Positions 33,048 to 41,207 of a stretch of DNA of 64,000 nt are shown piece by piece. The position numbers and the translations under genes were made by a program. The first letter of the stretch is position 1, and every line of letters starts with the position of its first letter. The notes under the pieces were generated by a model. The model was given only the letters and a program-made list of their open reading frames with translations, had not been told where the DNA came from and did no database searches. Origin of the DNA: Streptomyces globisporus (GTDB lineage: Bacteria > Actinomycetota > Actinomycetes > Streptomycetales > Streptomycetaceae). Where the stretch lies: positions 124,001-188,000 of the forward strand of contig BMTG01000003.1 of assembly GCA_014649555.1 (NCBI GenBank), written 5' to 3'.

Positions 33048-35772
33048 GGGCAGCCCAGCCACGGCCCCCGGGCACGTCACCACCGGCGCGCCGGCAGCCG
33101 TCGTACCAGGTTTCGACGCCGGACCCACGCTTCTCCAGACGCTGCGTGCCCTCGGCACCGGGCCGCGCGGACTACTGGAGGCAGAGGCCGAGATCCGGCT
33201 CGCCCGGACGGGCGAGAACGTGCTGCCCGCCCGGCGGCCCGTACCCTGGCCCCGCCGCTTCCTGCGTAGTTTCCTGGACCCCTTCACCTCCGTACTTCTC
33301 TGCCTCGGTCTGGTGTCGGCCCTCGTCACCGCCTGGGGCACCGCCTGCGTCATCCTGGCCCTCGTCGCCGTGAGCTGTCTGCTGCGTTCCACCGAGGAGC
33401 ACCGCGCCGACCGGTCGACCCAGGCGCTGCGCGAACTGGTGGCGACCACGGCGACCGTGGTCCGTCGCTCCTCGGGGGACTCCCCTCCCCGGGAACGGGA
33501 GGTGCCGGTCGCCGATCTGGTGCCGGGGGACGTGATCCGGCTGAGGCCGGGCGATCTCGTGCCCGCCGATGTGCGGTTGCTGCGCGCCGACGGCCTCACC
33601 GTGCATCAGTCGGCCCTGACCGGGGAGTCGGCGCCGGTGGTCAAGCAGGCCCTCGACCTCGCCGACCCGGCGCTGTCCGGGGCCGGACCGTTCGCACAGC
33701 CGCAGTGGTGCTTCCAGGGCAGCGGTGTCACGTCGGGCAGCGGTACGGCGGTGATCGTGGCCACCGGCGGGGAGACCCGGTTCGCCGCCGCCCATGACGG
33801 CCGGGCCGGGCAGCAGCGTGCGAGCGCCTTCGACCGTTCGGTCCGGGGGATCTCCTGGACCCTCATCCGTTTCATGCTCCTGACCCCGCCCCTGGTGCTG
33901 ATGGCCAATGCGGCGCTGCGGGGACGCGGACTGGAGACGCTGCCGTTCGCCGTGGCCGTCGCGGTGGGGCTCACCCCGGAGATGCTGCCGGTCATCGTCA
34001 CAACAACCCTCGCGCGGGGCGCGGCTCGGCTGGCGCGTACCAGTGGAGTGATCGTCAAGCGGCTCCCGGCGCTGCACGATCTGGGAGCGGTCGATGTGCT
34101 GTGCCTGGACAAGACCGGCACGCTGACCGAGGACCGGCCGGTCGTCGCAGCGGCGACCGACGGCAGGGACCAGGCCGATCCCGACGTACTGCGGTGGGCG
34201 GCGGTCAACGCGCTGTGGACGCTCCAGCTGGCGGATCTGCCCACCGCCGATGCCCTCGACGAAGCGGTGATGGACGCCGCCGGAGGGGACGGCCCGCCCT
34301 CTGCCGGGACGGTGGATCCGGACGCGTACGAGGGGGTCGCCGTACTGCCCTTCGATCCGGTGCGCCGCGTCGCGACCGCCGTGGTCAGGCGGCCCGGCCG
34401 ACTCGGCGTTCACACCCTGGTCACCAAGGGCGCTGTCGAGGCCGTGCTCGACCGGTGTGCCATGGACGGGGAGGAGCGTGACCGGCTGCTCGCCCTGGCG
34501 GACCGCAAGGCCGCGTCCGGGCTGCGCCTGCTGGCCGTGGCCCGGGCCGACCGGGCGTCCCGGGCGGGCGCGTACACCTCCGCGGACGAGCGGGGCCTGA
34601 CCTTCCTGGGTCTGGTGGCGCTGCGGGACGTTCCGGTCCCGAGCGCCGCCGACGCGCTCGGGGAGCTCGCGCGGCGCGGTGTACGCGTCAAGGTGCTCAC
34701 CGGGGACCATCCGGGCACAGCGGCACGGGTGTGCGCGGACCTCGGTCTGCGCGCCGAGGGCCGGTCCGGTACCGACGACGTGGTGACGGCGGAGCTGGTG
34801 GACACCCTGTCGGACGCGGAGCTGGTCGGGGTGGCGGACCGGGCCGTCGTGTTCGCGCGCTGCACCCCCGAGCACAAGGCGCGGATCGTCTCGGCCCTGC
34901 GCTCCGGCGGTGGCACGACCGGCTTCCTCGGCGACGGTGTCAACGACCTGCCCGCCCTGCGCGCCGCCGATGTCGGCATCTGCCCCCGCAACGCCGTGGA
35001 CGTGGCCCGGGAGGCGGCCGATGTCGTCCTGGCGGAGAAGGACCTCACCGCGATCGACCGTGCGGTGCTGGCGGGGCGGCGCAGCAGCGGGAACATCGCC
35101 GCCTATCTGCGGATCACCCTCTCGTCGAACCTCGGCAACGTCATCGCGATGCTGACGGCCGGGCTGATGCTGCCCTTCCTCCCGATGCTCCCGGCGCAGG
35201 TGCTGGTGCAGAACCTCTGCTTCGACGCGGCGCAGCTGGCGTTCGCGTTCGACCGCCCGCCGGCGTCGGTCCTGCGCCGCCCCACCGTGCTGCGGCCGCG
35301 TGACTTCCTGCGTTTCATCACGGGTTTCGGTCTGCTGAACGCGGCCGCCGACCTCGCCACCTTCGGGGTGCTCGCGCTCGCCCTCCACAACGCGTCCGGG
35401 GACGGCGGGGAGGCGGCGTTCCACGCCGGGTGGTTCACGGAGAACCTGCTCACCCAAGCCCTCGTGATGGTTCTGCTGCGAACCGGCCGCAGCGCCGTCG
35501 AACGCCGGGCGGGCGGGCCTCTGCGGGCCGCCGCGGCGGGTCTCGCCGCAGTCGGGGTCGCCCTCCCGCTCACCCCGCTCGGGCCGTTCCTGGGCATGAG
35601 CGCCCTGCCGCCCCTCTACTACCTCCTGCTCGGCTCGGTCCTGGGGCTGTACGCGGTCGGGCTCACGGCGGCCCGCCGCCGCTACGAGCGCCGTCACCCG
35701 GCCGACGCGTCCGAGGCCGTGAAGGAGCGCGTCGGGGCGTGGAGGGGCGCCCGTTCCGCCCGCACACATTAG
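33031..35772 (+). CDS. mgtA: P-type ATPase, magnesium-translocating MgtA/MgtB type
   Basis: 913 residues. All P-type hallmarks are visible: 'LTGESAP' near 197, phosphorylated Asp in 'LCLDKTGTLTED' near 358, 'LGDGVNDLPALRAADVGI' near 634, and 'LGLTPEMLPVIVTTTLARGA' before the phosphorylation site. The 'LVTKGAVEAVLD' motif and the C-terminal four-span domain ('SSNLGNVIAMLTAGLMLPFLPMLPAQVLVQNLCFD') match MgtA, which imports Mg2+. The GTG at 33031 lies inside the end of the ArsR gene. MgtA is usually under Mg2+ leader control; an ArsR partner is an unusual pairing. Confidence 0.9.
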   Translation: MNSVPEGSPATAPGHVTTGAPAAVVPGFDAGPTLLQTLRALGTGPRGLLEAEAEIRLARTGENVLPARRPVPWPRRFLRSFLDPFTSVLLCLGLVSALVTAWGTACVILALVAVSCLLRSTEEHRADRSTQALRELVATTATVVRRSSGDSPPREREVPVADLVPGDVIRLRPGDLVPADVRLLRADGLTVHQSALTGESAPVVKQALDLADPALSGAGPFAQPQWCFQGSGVTSGSGTAVIVATGGETRFAAAHDGRAGQQRASAFDRSVRGISWTLIRFMLLTPPLVLMANAALRGRGLETLPFAVAVAVGLTPEMLPVIVTTTLARGAARLARTSGVIVKRLPALHDLGAVDVLCLDKTGTLTEDRPVVAAATDGRDQADPDVLRWAAVNALWTLQLADLPTADALDEAVMDAAGGDGPPSAGTVDPDAYEGVAVLPFDPVRRVATAVVRRPGRLGVHTLVTKGAVEAVLDRCAMDGEERDRLLALADRKAASGLRLLAVARADRASRAGAYTSADERGLTFLGLVALRDVPVPSAADALGELARRGVRVKVLTGDHPGTAARVCADLGLRAEGRSGTDDVVTAELVDTLSDAELVGVADRAVVFARCTPEHKARIVSALRSGGGTTGFLGDGVNDLPALRAADVGICPRNAVDVAREAADVVLAEKDLTAIDRAVLAGRRSSGNIAAYLRITLSSNLGNVIAMLTAGLMLPFLPMLPAQVLVQNLCFDAAQLAFAFDRPPASVLRRPTVLRPRDFLRFITGFGLLNAAADLATFGVLALALHNASGDGGEAAFHAGWFTENLLTQALVMVLLRTGRSAVERRAGGPLRAAAAGLAAVGVALPLTPLGPFLGMSALPPLYYLLLGSVLGLYAVGLTAARRRYERRHPADASEAVKERVGAWRGARSARTH

Positions 35773-35844
35773 TTGTACAGTTGCGCAATGCGGCAACTGT
35801 TGTTGCCGCGGAGAGACCCGTACGGAGAGAAAGGCGGGGCCGGA

Positions 35845-36009
35845 ATGCTGCGCAACGGCCTGGAACCCTGGCACCTGCTGATCCTGGCGGTCGTCGTGAT
35901 CGCCGTCTTCGGCTCGAAGAAGCTGCCGGACACCGCCCGCGCGCTGGGCAAGTCCGTGCGCATCCTCAAGAGCGAGGCCAGGGCGATGAAGGACGAGAGC
36001 AGGCCCTGA
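35845..36009 (+). CDS. tatA: Sec-independent translocase TatA-type protein
   Basis: 54 residues: MLRNGLEPWHLLILAVVVIA then 'VFGSKKLPDTARALGKSVRILKSEARAMKD'. One N-terminal membrane span, the FGSKKLPD hinge and the amphipathic helix are the complete TatA/E signature. TatA oligomers form the pore for folded, twin-arginine substrates. ATG at 35845. Streptomyces usually has a main tatAC pair elsewhere, so this is an additional paralogue. The Tat-type amidase at 45882 in this window would be a client of the pathway. Confidence 0.93.
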   Translation: MLRNGLEPWHLLILAVVVIAVFGSKKLPDTARALGKSVRILKSEARAMKDESRP

Positions 36010-36171
36010 CGATCCGGGAACCGGGAGTGTCGCGCCGAGCGTTTATAACGGGTAGCGGCCAGCAAAAGTGACAAGTGACAGCAGAACGGCTCCGGTCACC
36101 GGACTCGGATGCGGTGAAGCCGCGGATTTCCGGATCACCGGTGCGGACCGACCGAAGACTGGAGGAAGTTC

Positions 36172-36747
36172 ATGGGTGTGACCCTGGCCAAGGGTGGCAA
36201 TGTCTCCCTGTCGAAGGAGGCCCCCGACCTCACCGCCGTGACGGTCGGACTCGGGTGGGACGTACGGACCACGACCGGGGCCGATCACGACCTGGACGCC
36301 AGTGCGCTGCTGTGCTCCGCGGCGGGCAAGGTCCTCTCCGACAGTCACTTCGTCTTCTACAACAACCTCAACAGCCCCGACGGTTCCGTCCGCCACACCG
36401 GTGACAGTCTGACGGGCGAGGGCGAGGGCGACGACGAGTCGGTCGAGGTCGACCTGTCGTCGGTGCCCGCCGAGGTCGCGAAGATCGTGTTCCCCGTCTC
36501 GATCCATGACGCCCAGAGCCGTGGCCAGAGCTTCGGCCAGGTGCGCAATGCGTTCATCCGCGTGGTGAACCGCGCGAACGGCGTCGAGCTCGCCCGTTAC
36601 GACCTGAGCGAGGACGCCTCCACCGAGACGGCGATGGTCTTCGGAGAGCTGTACCGGCACGGCGCCGAGTGGAAGTTCCGGGCCGTCGGCCAGGGTTACG
36701 CCTCCGGTCTGGCCGGCATCGCCTCGGACTACGGGGTCAACGTCTGA
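36172..36747 (+). CDS. terD: TerD-family calcium-binding stress protein
   Basis: 191 residues, full family length. '[20 protein letters not shown]' and '[24 protein letters not shown]' are the family start, with the acidic Ca2+-binding clusters 'DHDLDAS' and '[30 protein letters not shown]'. '[26 protein letters not shown]' and '[23 protein letters not shown]' complete it. TerD proteins are linked to tellurite/stress resistance and, in Streptomyces, to development. ATG at 36172 after GGAGGAAG. Confidence 0.96.
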   Translation: MGVTLAKGGNVSLSKEAPDLTAVTVGLGWDVRTTTGADHDLDASALLCSAAGKVLSDSHFVFYNNLNSPDGSVRHTGDSLTGEGEGDDESVEVDLSSVPAEVAKIVFPVSIHDAQSRGQSFGQVRNAFIRVVNRANGVELARYDLSEDASTETAMVFGELYRHGAEWKFRAVGQGYASGLAGIASDYGVNV

Positions 36748-36805
36748 CCGGGCGGGTCGGGTTGCGGCGCTCGCACACCCCCGCCGCTTGCGCGAGCATG
36801 TGGTC

Positions 36806-37411
36806 ATGACCGACGACCACACCCACACCCATGTCCTGGACTTCTTCACCCCGCGTGCGGCCGACTGGGACAGCCGGTTCCCCGACGACGGCCCCGCCTA
36901 TGCGGCGGCGGCCGGCCTGCTCGGGCTGCGCCCCGGCGATGCCGTGCTCGACGCGGGCTGCGGGACGGGGCGTGCGCTGCCCGCGCTGCGAGCGGTGGTC
37001 GGGCCCGAGGGCACGGTGCTGGGCGCCGACCTGACCCCGGCCATGCTGGAGGCGGCAACGCGGGCGGGGCGTGGAGCCGAGGGGACACTCCTGCGTGCCG
37101 ATGTCGCGCGGCTGCCCCTGCGCGACGGCGCCCTGGACGCGGTGTTCGGAGCCGGGCTGATCTCGCATCTGGCCCGGCCCGAGGCCGATATGGCGGAGCT
37201 CGCGCGCGTGGTCCGGCCGGGCGGGGTCCTCGCACTGTTCCACCCGATCGGCCGGGCCGCCCTCGCCGCGCGCCAGGGGCGCGCCATCAGCGACGACGAC
37301 CTGCGGGCCGAGCCGAGGCTGCGTGAGCTGCTGGCCGGGGCGGGGTGGCGGCTGGAGTCCTACGCGGACGAGGACGACCGCTTCCTCGCACGCGCCGTCA
37401 AGCAGGGCTGA
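36806..37411 (+). CDS. class I SAM-dependent methyltransferase
   Basis: 201 residues from the ATG at 36806. SAM motif I is 'AVLDAGCGTGRALPALRAVVG'; 'GTVLGADLTPAMLEAATR' is motif II with the ribose-binding Asp; 'LPLRDGALDAVFGAGLISHLARPEADMAELARVVRPGGVLALF' covers motifs III-IV. Ubiquinone/menaquinone-methyltransferase-like layout; substrate unknown. It lies 58 bases after terD on the same strand. Confidence 0.92.
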   Translation: MTDDHTHTHVLDFFTPRAADWDSRFPDDGPAYAAAAGLLGLRPGDAVLDAGCGTGRALPALRAVVGPEGTVLGADLTPAMLEAATRAGRGAEGTLLRADVARLPLRDGALDAVFGAGLISHLARPEADMAELARVVRPGGVLALFHPIGRAALAARQGRAISDDDLRAEPRLRELLAGAGWRLESYADEDDRFLARAVKQG

Positions 37412-37441
37412 GGACGGCGGTCCCGATTCCTGACGCTCTCA

Positions 37442-37504
37442 CCCCGGCTCGACGGCGTACCGGCGAGGCTCTCACGTCACGTCCCCGGCTCGACGGCGTA
37501 CCGG
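37442..37504. repeat. 22-bp direct repeat, two copies
   Basis: CCCCGGCTCGACGGCGTACC plus GG occurs at 37442-37463 and again at 37483-37504, 41 bases apart start to start, in the gap between the converging methyltransferase and MpaB-like genes. No function is evident. Confidence 0.8.
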
Positions 37505-37520
37505 CCGGGGCGGGTCGCCG

Positions 37521-38426
37521 TCAGTCGGCGGGCGTCTGCGCGGGGCGGTGGCCGGGGACCGGGCAGCCGCGGACCCCCGGTGTGGGGTACGTGCCGAGCC
37601 CCGCGATCTCGTATCCGCCCGGGTAGCCCTTGATCTCGGGATTCTGCCGGGCGTAGTGGGGCTTTCGCCGGGGCGGCAGCAGCCGGACGGCACGGGCCCG
37701 GGTCCGCAGCACGCCCCTGGTCACTCCGCGGGCCACCGGCCCCGGGCGGCGATAGCGGAACGCCTTGAGCAACGAGTCGTCCAGGAGCGCGAGGCTCGCG
37801 CCGCGCACCACCGGGGCGAGGGGCGCCGGATACCAGGAAGCCATCAGGGCCAAGGTGGCGTCGGAGACCCGTCGGGCCCCTTCGTCCCAGCCGAAATGCC
37901 TGTCCTCGTAGGCGTCGAGGGTGCGCTCGAAGTCCTCGTAGGCCTGCGGAATGTCCTTGATGCCCATCCGCGCGCCGAGCGTGCGGTAGTAGGCGGCGAA
38001 GGCGGCCAGCTCGTGGCAGCACAGACGTCGCCAGCCGAAATCGTCCAGCCAGCGCTTCGGTGTGACGACGAACGTGCACAGGACGTAGCGCATGTCGTCG
38101 TTGCTGATGTCGTAGCTGCGGTGCATCTGGTTGATCCGGCGGACGGCCGTGCGGCCCTCGTCGGTGTCGAAGCCGTGCTCCACCACCGTGTCGAGCAGCA
38201 GGGCGGTGTCGTCGTAGCGTTTCTGGGAGCGCTCCGTCAACTCCGCCGTCTCGTCGAGGAGTCGGCCGATACTGGGCACCGCGTAGGTGCGGTAGAGGGC
38301 CAGTTCGAGGGCGCGGGTGACGTCCCAGGGGAACTCGTACGTGACGGTGAGGCGGTAGATCTCCAGGAAGTCCCGCTCGGGGTCCAGCCGCTGAATCTCT
38401 TTCAGCCGGTCGTACCGCGTCACCAT
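37521..38426 (-). CDS. MpaB/Lcp-like (DUF2236) oxygenase-family protein
   Basis: 301 residues. The family order is visible: 'DFLEIYRLTVTYEFPWDVTRALELALYRTYAVPSIGRLL', 'DTVVEHGFDTDEGRTAVRRINQMHRSYDI' with the heme-ligand region, 'RYVLCTFVVTPKRWLDDFGWRRLCCHELAAFAAYYRTLGARMGI', and 'DASLALLDDSLLKAFRYR'-like end. MpaB/Lcp proteins include heme-dependent oxygenases; enzyme activity here is inferred. The C-terminus ends in a Pro-rich tail. ATG at 38426 after GAGGGGGA. Confidence 0.85.
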   Translation of the reverse strand: MVTRYDRLKEIQRLDPERDFLEIYRLTVTYEFPWDVTRALELALYRTYAVPSIGRLLDETAELTERSQKRYDDTALLLDTVVEHGFDTDEGRTAVRRINQMHRSYDISNDDMRYVLCTFVVTPKRWLDDFGWRRLCCHELAAFAAYYRTLGARMGIKDIPQAYEDFERTLDAYEDRHFGWDEGARRVSDATLALMASWYPAPLAPVVRGASLALLDDSLLKAFRYRRPGPVARGVTRGVLRTRARAVRLLPPRRKPHYARQNPEIKGYPGGYEIAGLGTYPTPGVRGCPVPGHRPAQTPAD

Positions 38427-38674
38427 GCTGTCCCCCTCGTTCGGCCGGAGGTCCAACCTTACGCGGAGGCCTCCCGCGCGCCCCTGCTCTTCGGCTCTCC
38501 CCACCCGGACGGGGCGGGTCCGCTCCCCTTCACCCTTGCTCGTCAGACCCTCGACGAGGAGGTTACCGAGTAGTTAGGGTGCGCCGACGGACAGGGAACG
38601 ACGGGCCCCAGGAACGACAGGCCCGGGAGCGACGAACCGGGAAACGCGGGACCTAGGGATGGGCGGGCAGGGCG

Positions 38675-39583
38675 ATGAGCGATGGGGAGGGCACCGTGGC
38701 CGGTGCGGATGAGGCGGCCGCCGACGACGCGTTGCTGGTGCTGACCGCGATGCTGCTGACGCCCTCGCGCTTCCCCGGCGTGCTGGGGGACGACTACGTC
38801 GCCGCGTGCGGTGCCCTCGCGCTCGAACCGTACGAGGAGGGCTACGGGCTGATCCTCGGGCAGGACGGCGAGGGCGCGCGGTGGACGGTCGTCGTCGAAG
38901 ATGCATCCCAGGTGGCCGTGGCCATCGCCGCCTGGGACTGCGGCATGGAGCACGACCTCTCCCCCGACGAGCGCTCCATGGTGTGCGCCCTGCCCGGCTG
39001 GCCGATGGACCTGGCCGTCTCCGCGCCCGGCGTGCCGGACCCGCATGATCCGGATACGGACGGGGAGGGACCGGCACCACTCACCCCGCCCGACGCGGAG
39101 GCCTGGGGCCCGGCGCAGCGACGGCTCGGCGCCGACGAGATCGCCGCGCAGTGGTCGGCATGGCGCGAGCAGATCGACGACACGCAGTTCCCGCTGCCCG
39201 GAACGACCGGGGAGACGGCCGGCGACGCCCGGGGTGAGGTGGGAAGCGACGCCGAGACGGACGCGGGGAACGACAGCGGCGAGGATCAGGAGAACACCCC
39301 CTCCCGGTCCCCCCGGCACCCCGGTGTCCGCAGGGCCCTGTCGGAGGCGACCGCCTATACGAAGACTCCCCCGCCTCCCGGGCGGATCCGTTCCTCGTAC
39401 GCCTCGGCCGACGCACGTACGCTGCGCGTCGACGGCCCGGGGTGGTCGATGGTGGCTCGGACCGACGACATCGCGCTGTTCCTGCTGGACGAGGAGCCGG
39501 GCACGGTCATTCCCGTCGGCCGTGGTGCCTCACTGCCCGGCCTGCTCATGGCCCTGGACGGGTTGGCCGCCCAGGCCGTGTGA
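38675..39583 (+). CDS. conserved hypothetical protein, acidic two-domain
   Basis: 302 residues. An N-terminal globular part (about 15-110: 'DALLVLTAMLLTPSRFPGVLGDDYVAACGALALEPYEEGYGL') is joined by a long acidic, disordered linker (about 125-225) to a small C-terminal beta domain (about 235-302: 'VDGPGWSMVARTDDIALFLLDEEPGTVIPVGRGA'). No catalytic motif or membrane span. The architecture suggests a protein-interaction module. Starts at the ATG 38675. Function unknown. Confidence 0.75.
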   Translation: MSDGEGTVAGADEAAADDALLVLTAMLLTPSRFPGVLGDDYVAACGALALEPYEEGYGLILGQDGEGARWTVVVEDASQVAVAIAAWDCGMEHDLSPDERSMVCALPGWPMDLAVSAPGVPDPHDPDTDGEGPAPLTPPDAEAWGPAQRRLGADEIAAQWSAWREQIDDTQFPLPGTTGETAGDARGEVGSDAETDAGNDSGEDQENTPSRSPRHPGVRRALSEATAYTKTPPPPGRIRSSYASADARTLRVDGPGWSMVARTDDIALFLLDEEPGTVIPVGRGASLPGLLMALDGLAAQAV

Positions 39584-39612
39584 CGTACTGGGCGGTCCTG
39601 TGACGTCCTGGG

Positions 39613-39795
39613 TCAGCGGCCGATTTCCTTGCGGTTGATCCTGCGGAGCCTGCGCCGCTGGGACGGGTCCAGCAGCAGATAGCCCGCCACGGGGACACCG
39701 ATCACGACCAGCAGCGCCCACCAGAATCCGATCAGGGGCCACAGGATGGCTGCCGCGAGGACACCCCCGATAGCGACCTTCGCACCATTCGACAT
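39613..39795 (-). CDS. small membrane protein
   Basis: 60 residues: 'MSNGAKVAIGGVLAAAILWP', two hydrophobic spans ('LIGFWWALLVVIGVPVAGYLLL') and a basic cytoplasmic tail (DPSQRRRLRRINRKEIGR). GGAGG lies just ahead of the ATG at 39795. Function unknown; probably a PMP3/PspC-sized accessory of the next gene's environment, with no firm link. Confidence 0.7.
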   Translation of the reverse strand: MSNGAKVAIGGVLAAAILWPLIGFWWALLVVIGVPVAGYLLLDPSQRRRLRRINRKEIGR

Positions 39796-39875
39796 GGTCC
39801 ACGCCTCCTTCGCGGCCGACGCCGCTCCTGTTGTGAGAACGCCTCCGCGCTCCCTTACGTTCCCCGGCTCCCGCG

Positions 39876-40946
39876 CTACCGCAGCGGCTCACCCACGTCG
39901 TGCATGTGTGCCAGCGCCTGGCGATAGGACTCGATCAGTCCGGTCTCCGTGTACGGCATGCCGATGCCGGAGCAGTGCGCCCTGACCAGGGGCTGGGCGA
40001 GCCGCAGGTGGGGACGGGGCATGCTCGGGAAGAGGTGGTGCTCTATCTGGTAGTTCAGCCCGCCGAGGAACCAGTCGGTCAGGACGCCGCCCCGCACGTT
40101 GCGCGAGGTCAGAACCTGGCGCTGGAGGTGTCCCCAGCGCTCGCCGTCGGGGTCGGGCATCTCCATCCCCTTGTGGTTGGGGGCGAAGGCCAGGCCCAGG
40201 TGGAGACCGAACAGTGCGTGCAGCACGAGGGCGAAGACGATGGCCTTGCCCGGGGACAGCGTGCTGAACAGCAGCGTCGCGTAGAGGGCGAAGTGCGCGG
40301 TGAGCAGCAGCGCCGAGACGGCCCGCTCCCGGAGGGGCTGCCGGCGGAGGAACTGGAATCCGTAGATCTTCAGCGCGATGCCTTCGAGCAGCAGCATCGG
40401 GAAGAACAGCCGGGCCTGGTTCCTGGTCAGCCAACGGGCGAAGCCCTCCCGCTGCTCCGCCTGCTTCTGGGTCCAGACCAGGGCGCCGACGCCGACATCG
40501 GGGTCCTTGTCGACGTGGTTGGGGTTGGCGTGGTGGCGTACGTGCTTGTCGTTCCACCACGCCTCGTTCATGCCGAGGAGCAGATTGGCGTGGACGAGAG
40601 CGATCAGCCTGCCCGTCCTGCGGTCCGCGGATATCTGCGCATGCCCCGCGTCATGGGCCACGAAGGCCGTACGGGTCCACAGGACGGCCAGCGGAAGGGT
40701 GAGGAGCAGGCTCCACCAGGTGTCGCCCAACAGGACGAAGCCGGTGACCACCACTCCCAGGGCCGCGAGATTGGCCGCGATGCCGAGCACATACCGGTCC
40801 GTGCGGCGCTCCAGCAGGCCCTGGTCCCTGGCGGCGCGCAACAGCGGCGCGAAGTCGCTCCCGGTCGCCTCGGCGCGTGCGGCGGCACGGCGGTCCGGGC
40901 TGCTTTCGTCGGCGGGATCCGCAACAGCGGCTGTCGCCTGGGGCAT
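39876..40946 (-). CDS. membrane fatty acid desaturase
   Basis: 356 residues with four or more membrane spans. Three histidine boxes are present: HDAGH near 100, HVRHHANPNH near 137, and QIEHHLFPS near 305. This set is the di-iron site of acyl-CoA/acyl-lipid desaturases ('FVAHDAGHAQISADRRT', 'WNDKHVRHHANPNHVDKDPDV'). The box spacing matches delta-type desaturases (DesA3/linoleoyl-CoA-like). Likely inserts a cis double bond into membrane lipids; regiochemistry unknown. ATG at 40946. Confidence 0.93.
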   Translation of the reverse strand: MPQATAAVADPADESSPDRRAAARAEATGSDFAPLLRAARDQGLLERRTDRYVLGIAANLAALGVVVTGFVLLGDTWWSLLLTLPLAVLWTRTAFVAHDAGHAQISADRRTGRLIALVHANLLLGMNEAWWNDKHVRHHANPNHVDKDPDVGVGALVWTQKQAEQREGFARWLTRNQARLFFPMLLLEGIALKIYGFQFLRRQPLRERAVSALLLTAHFALYATLLFSTLSPGKAIVFALVLHALFGLHLGLAFAPNHKGMEMPDPDGERWGHLQRQVLTSRNVRGGVLTDWFLGGLNYQIEHHLFPSMPRPHLRLAQPLVRAHCSGIGMPYTETGLIESYRQALAHMHDVGEPLR

Positions 40947-41207
40947 GGACGTCTCCGGTCTCTGGAACCTTCACGGCGCTGACCTCATCGAACGTACGGA
41001 CCGAGGGCCGACGGGAGCCATGGCGCCACCACCCTGATCACCCTGGGGCAGACCCCCGTGTCCGGTGGTGGGGCTGGCTGCACCATCGGAACCCGGCCAG
41101 CAGAAAGCGTGACGCACGCCACACGAGCAAGCGGCACGCCGCCGAGCAAAGTGGAGTACCCTCGGCGACTCCGCCCACTAGTCAAGTTTGAGGAATCAGC
41201 CATTCCT

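Noticed and set aside
36010..36171. A sigma-B-type promoter before terD
   Set aside because: A TATAACGGGTAG stretch was noticed near 36044-36055, but spacing and the -35 element do not fit convincingly.
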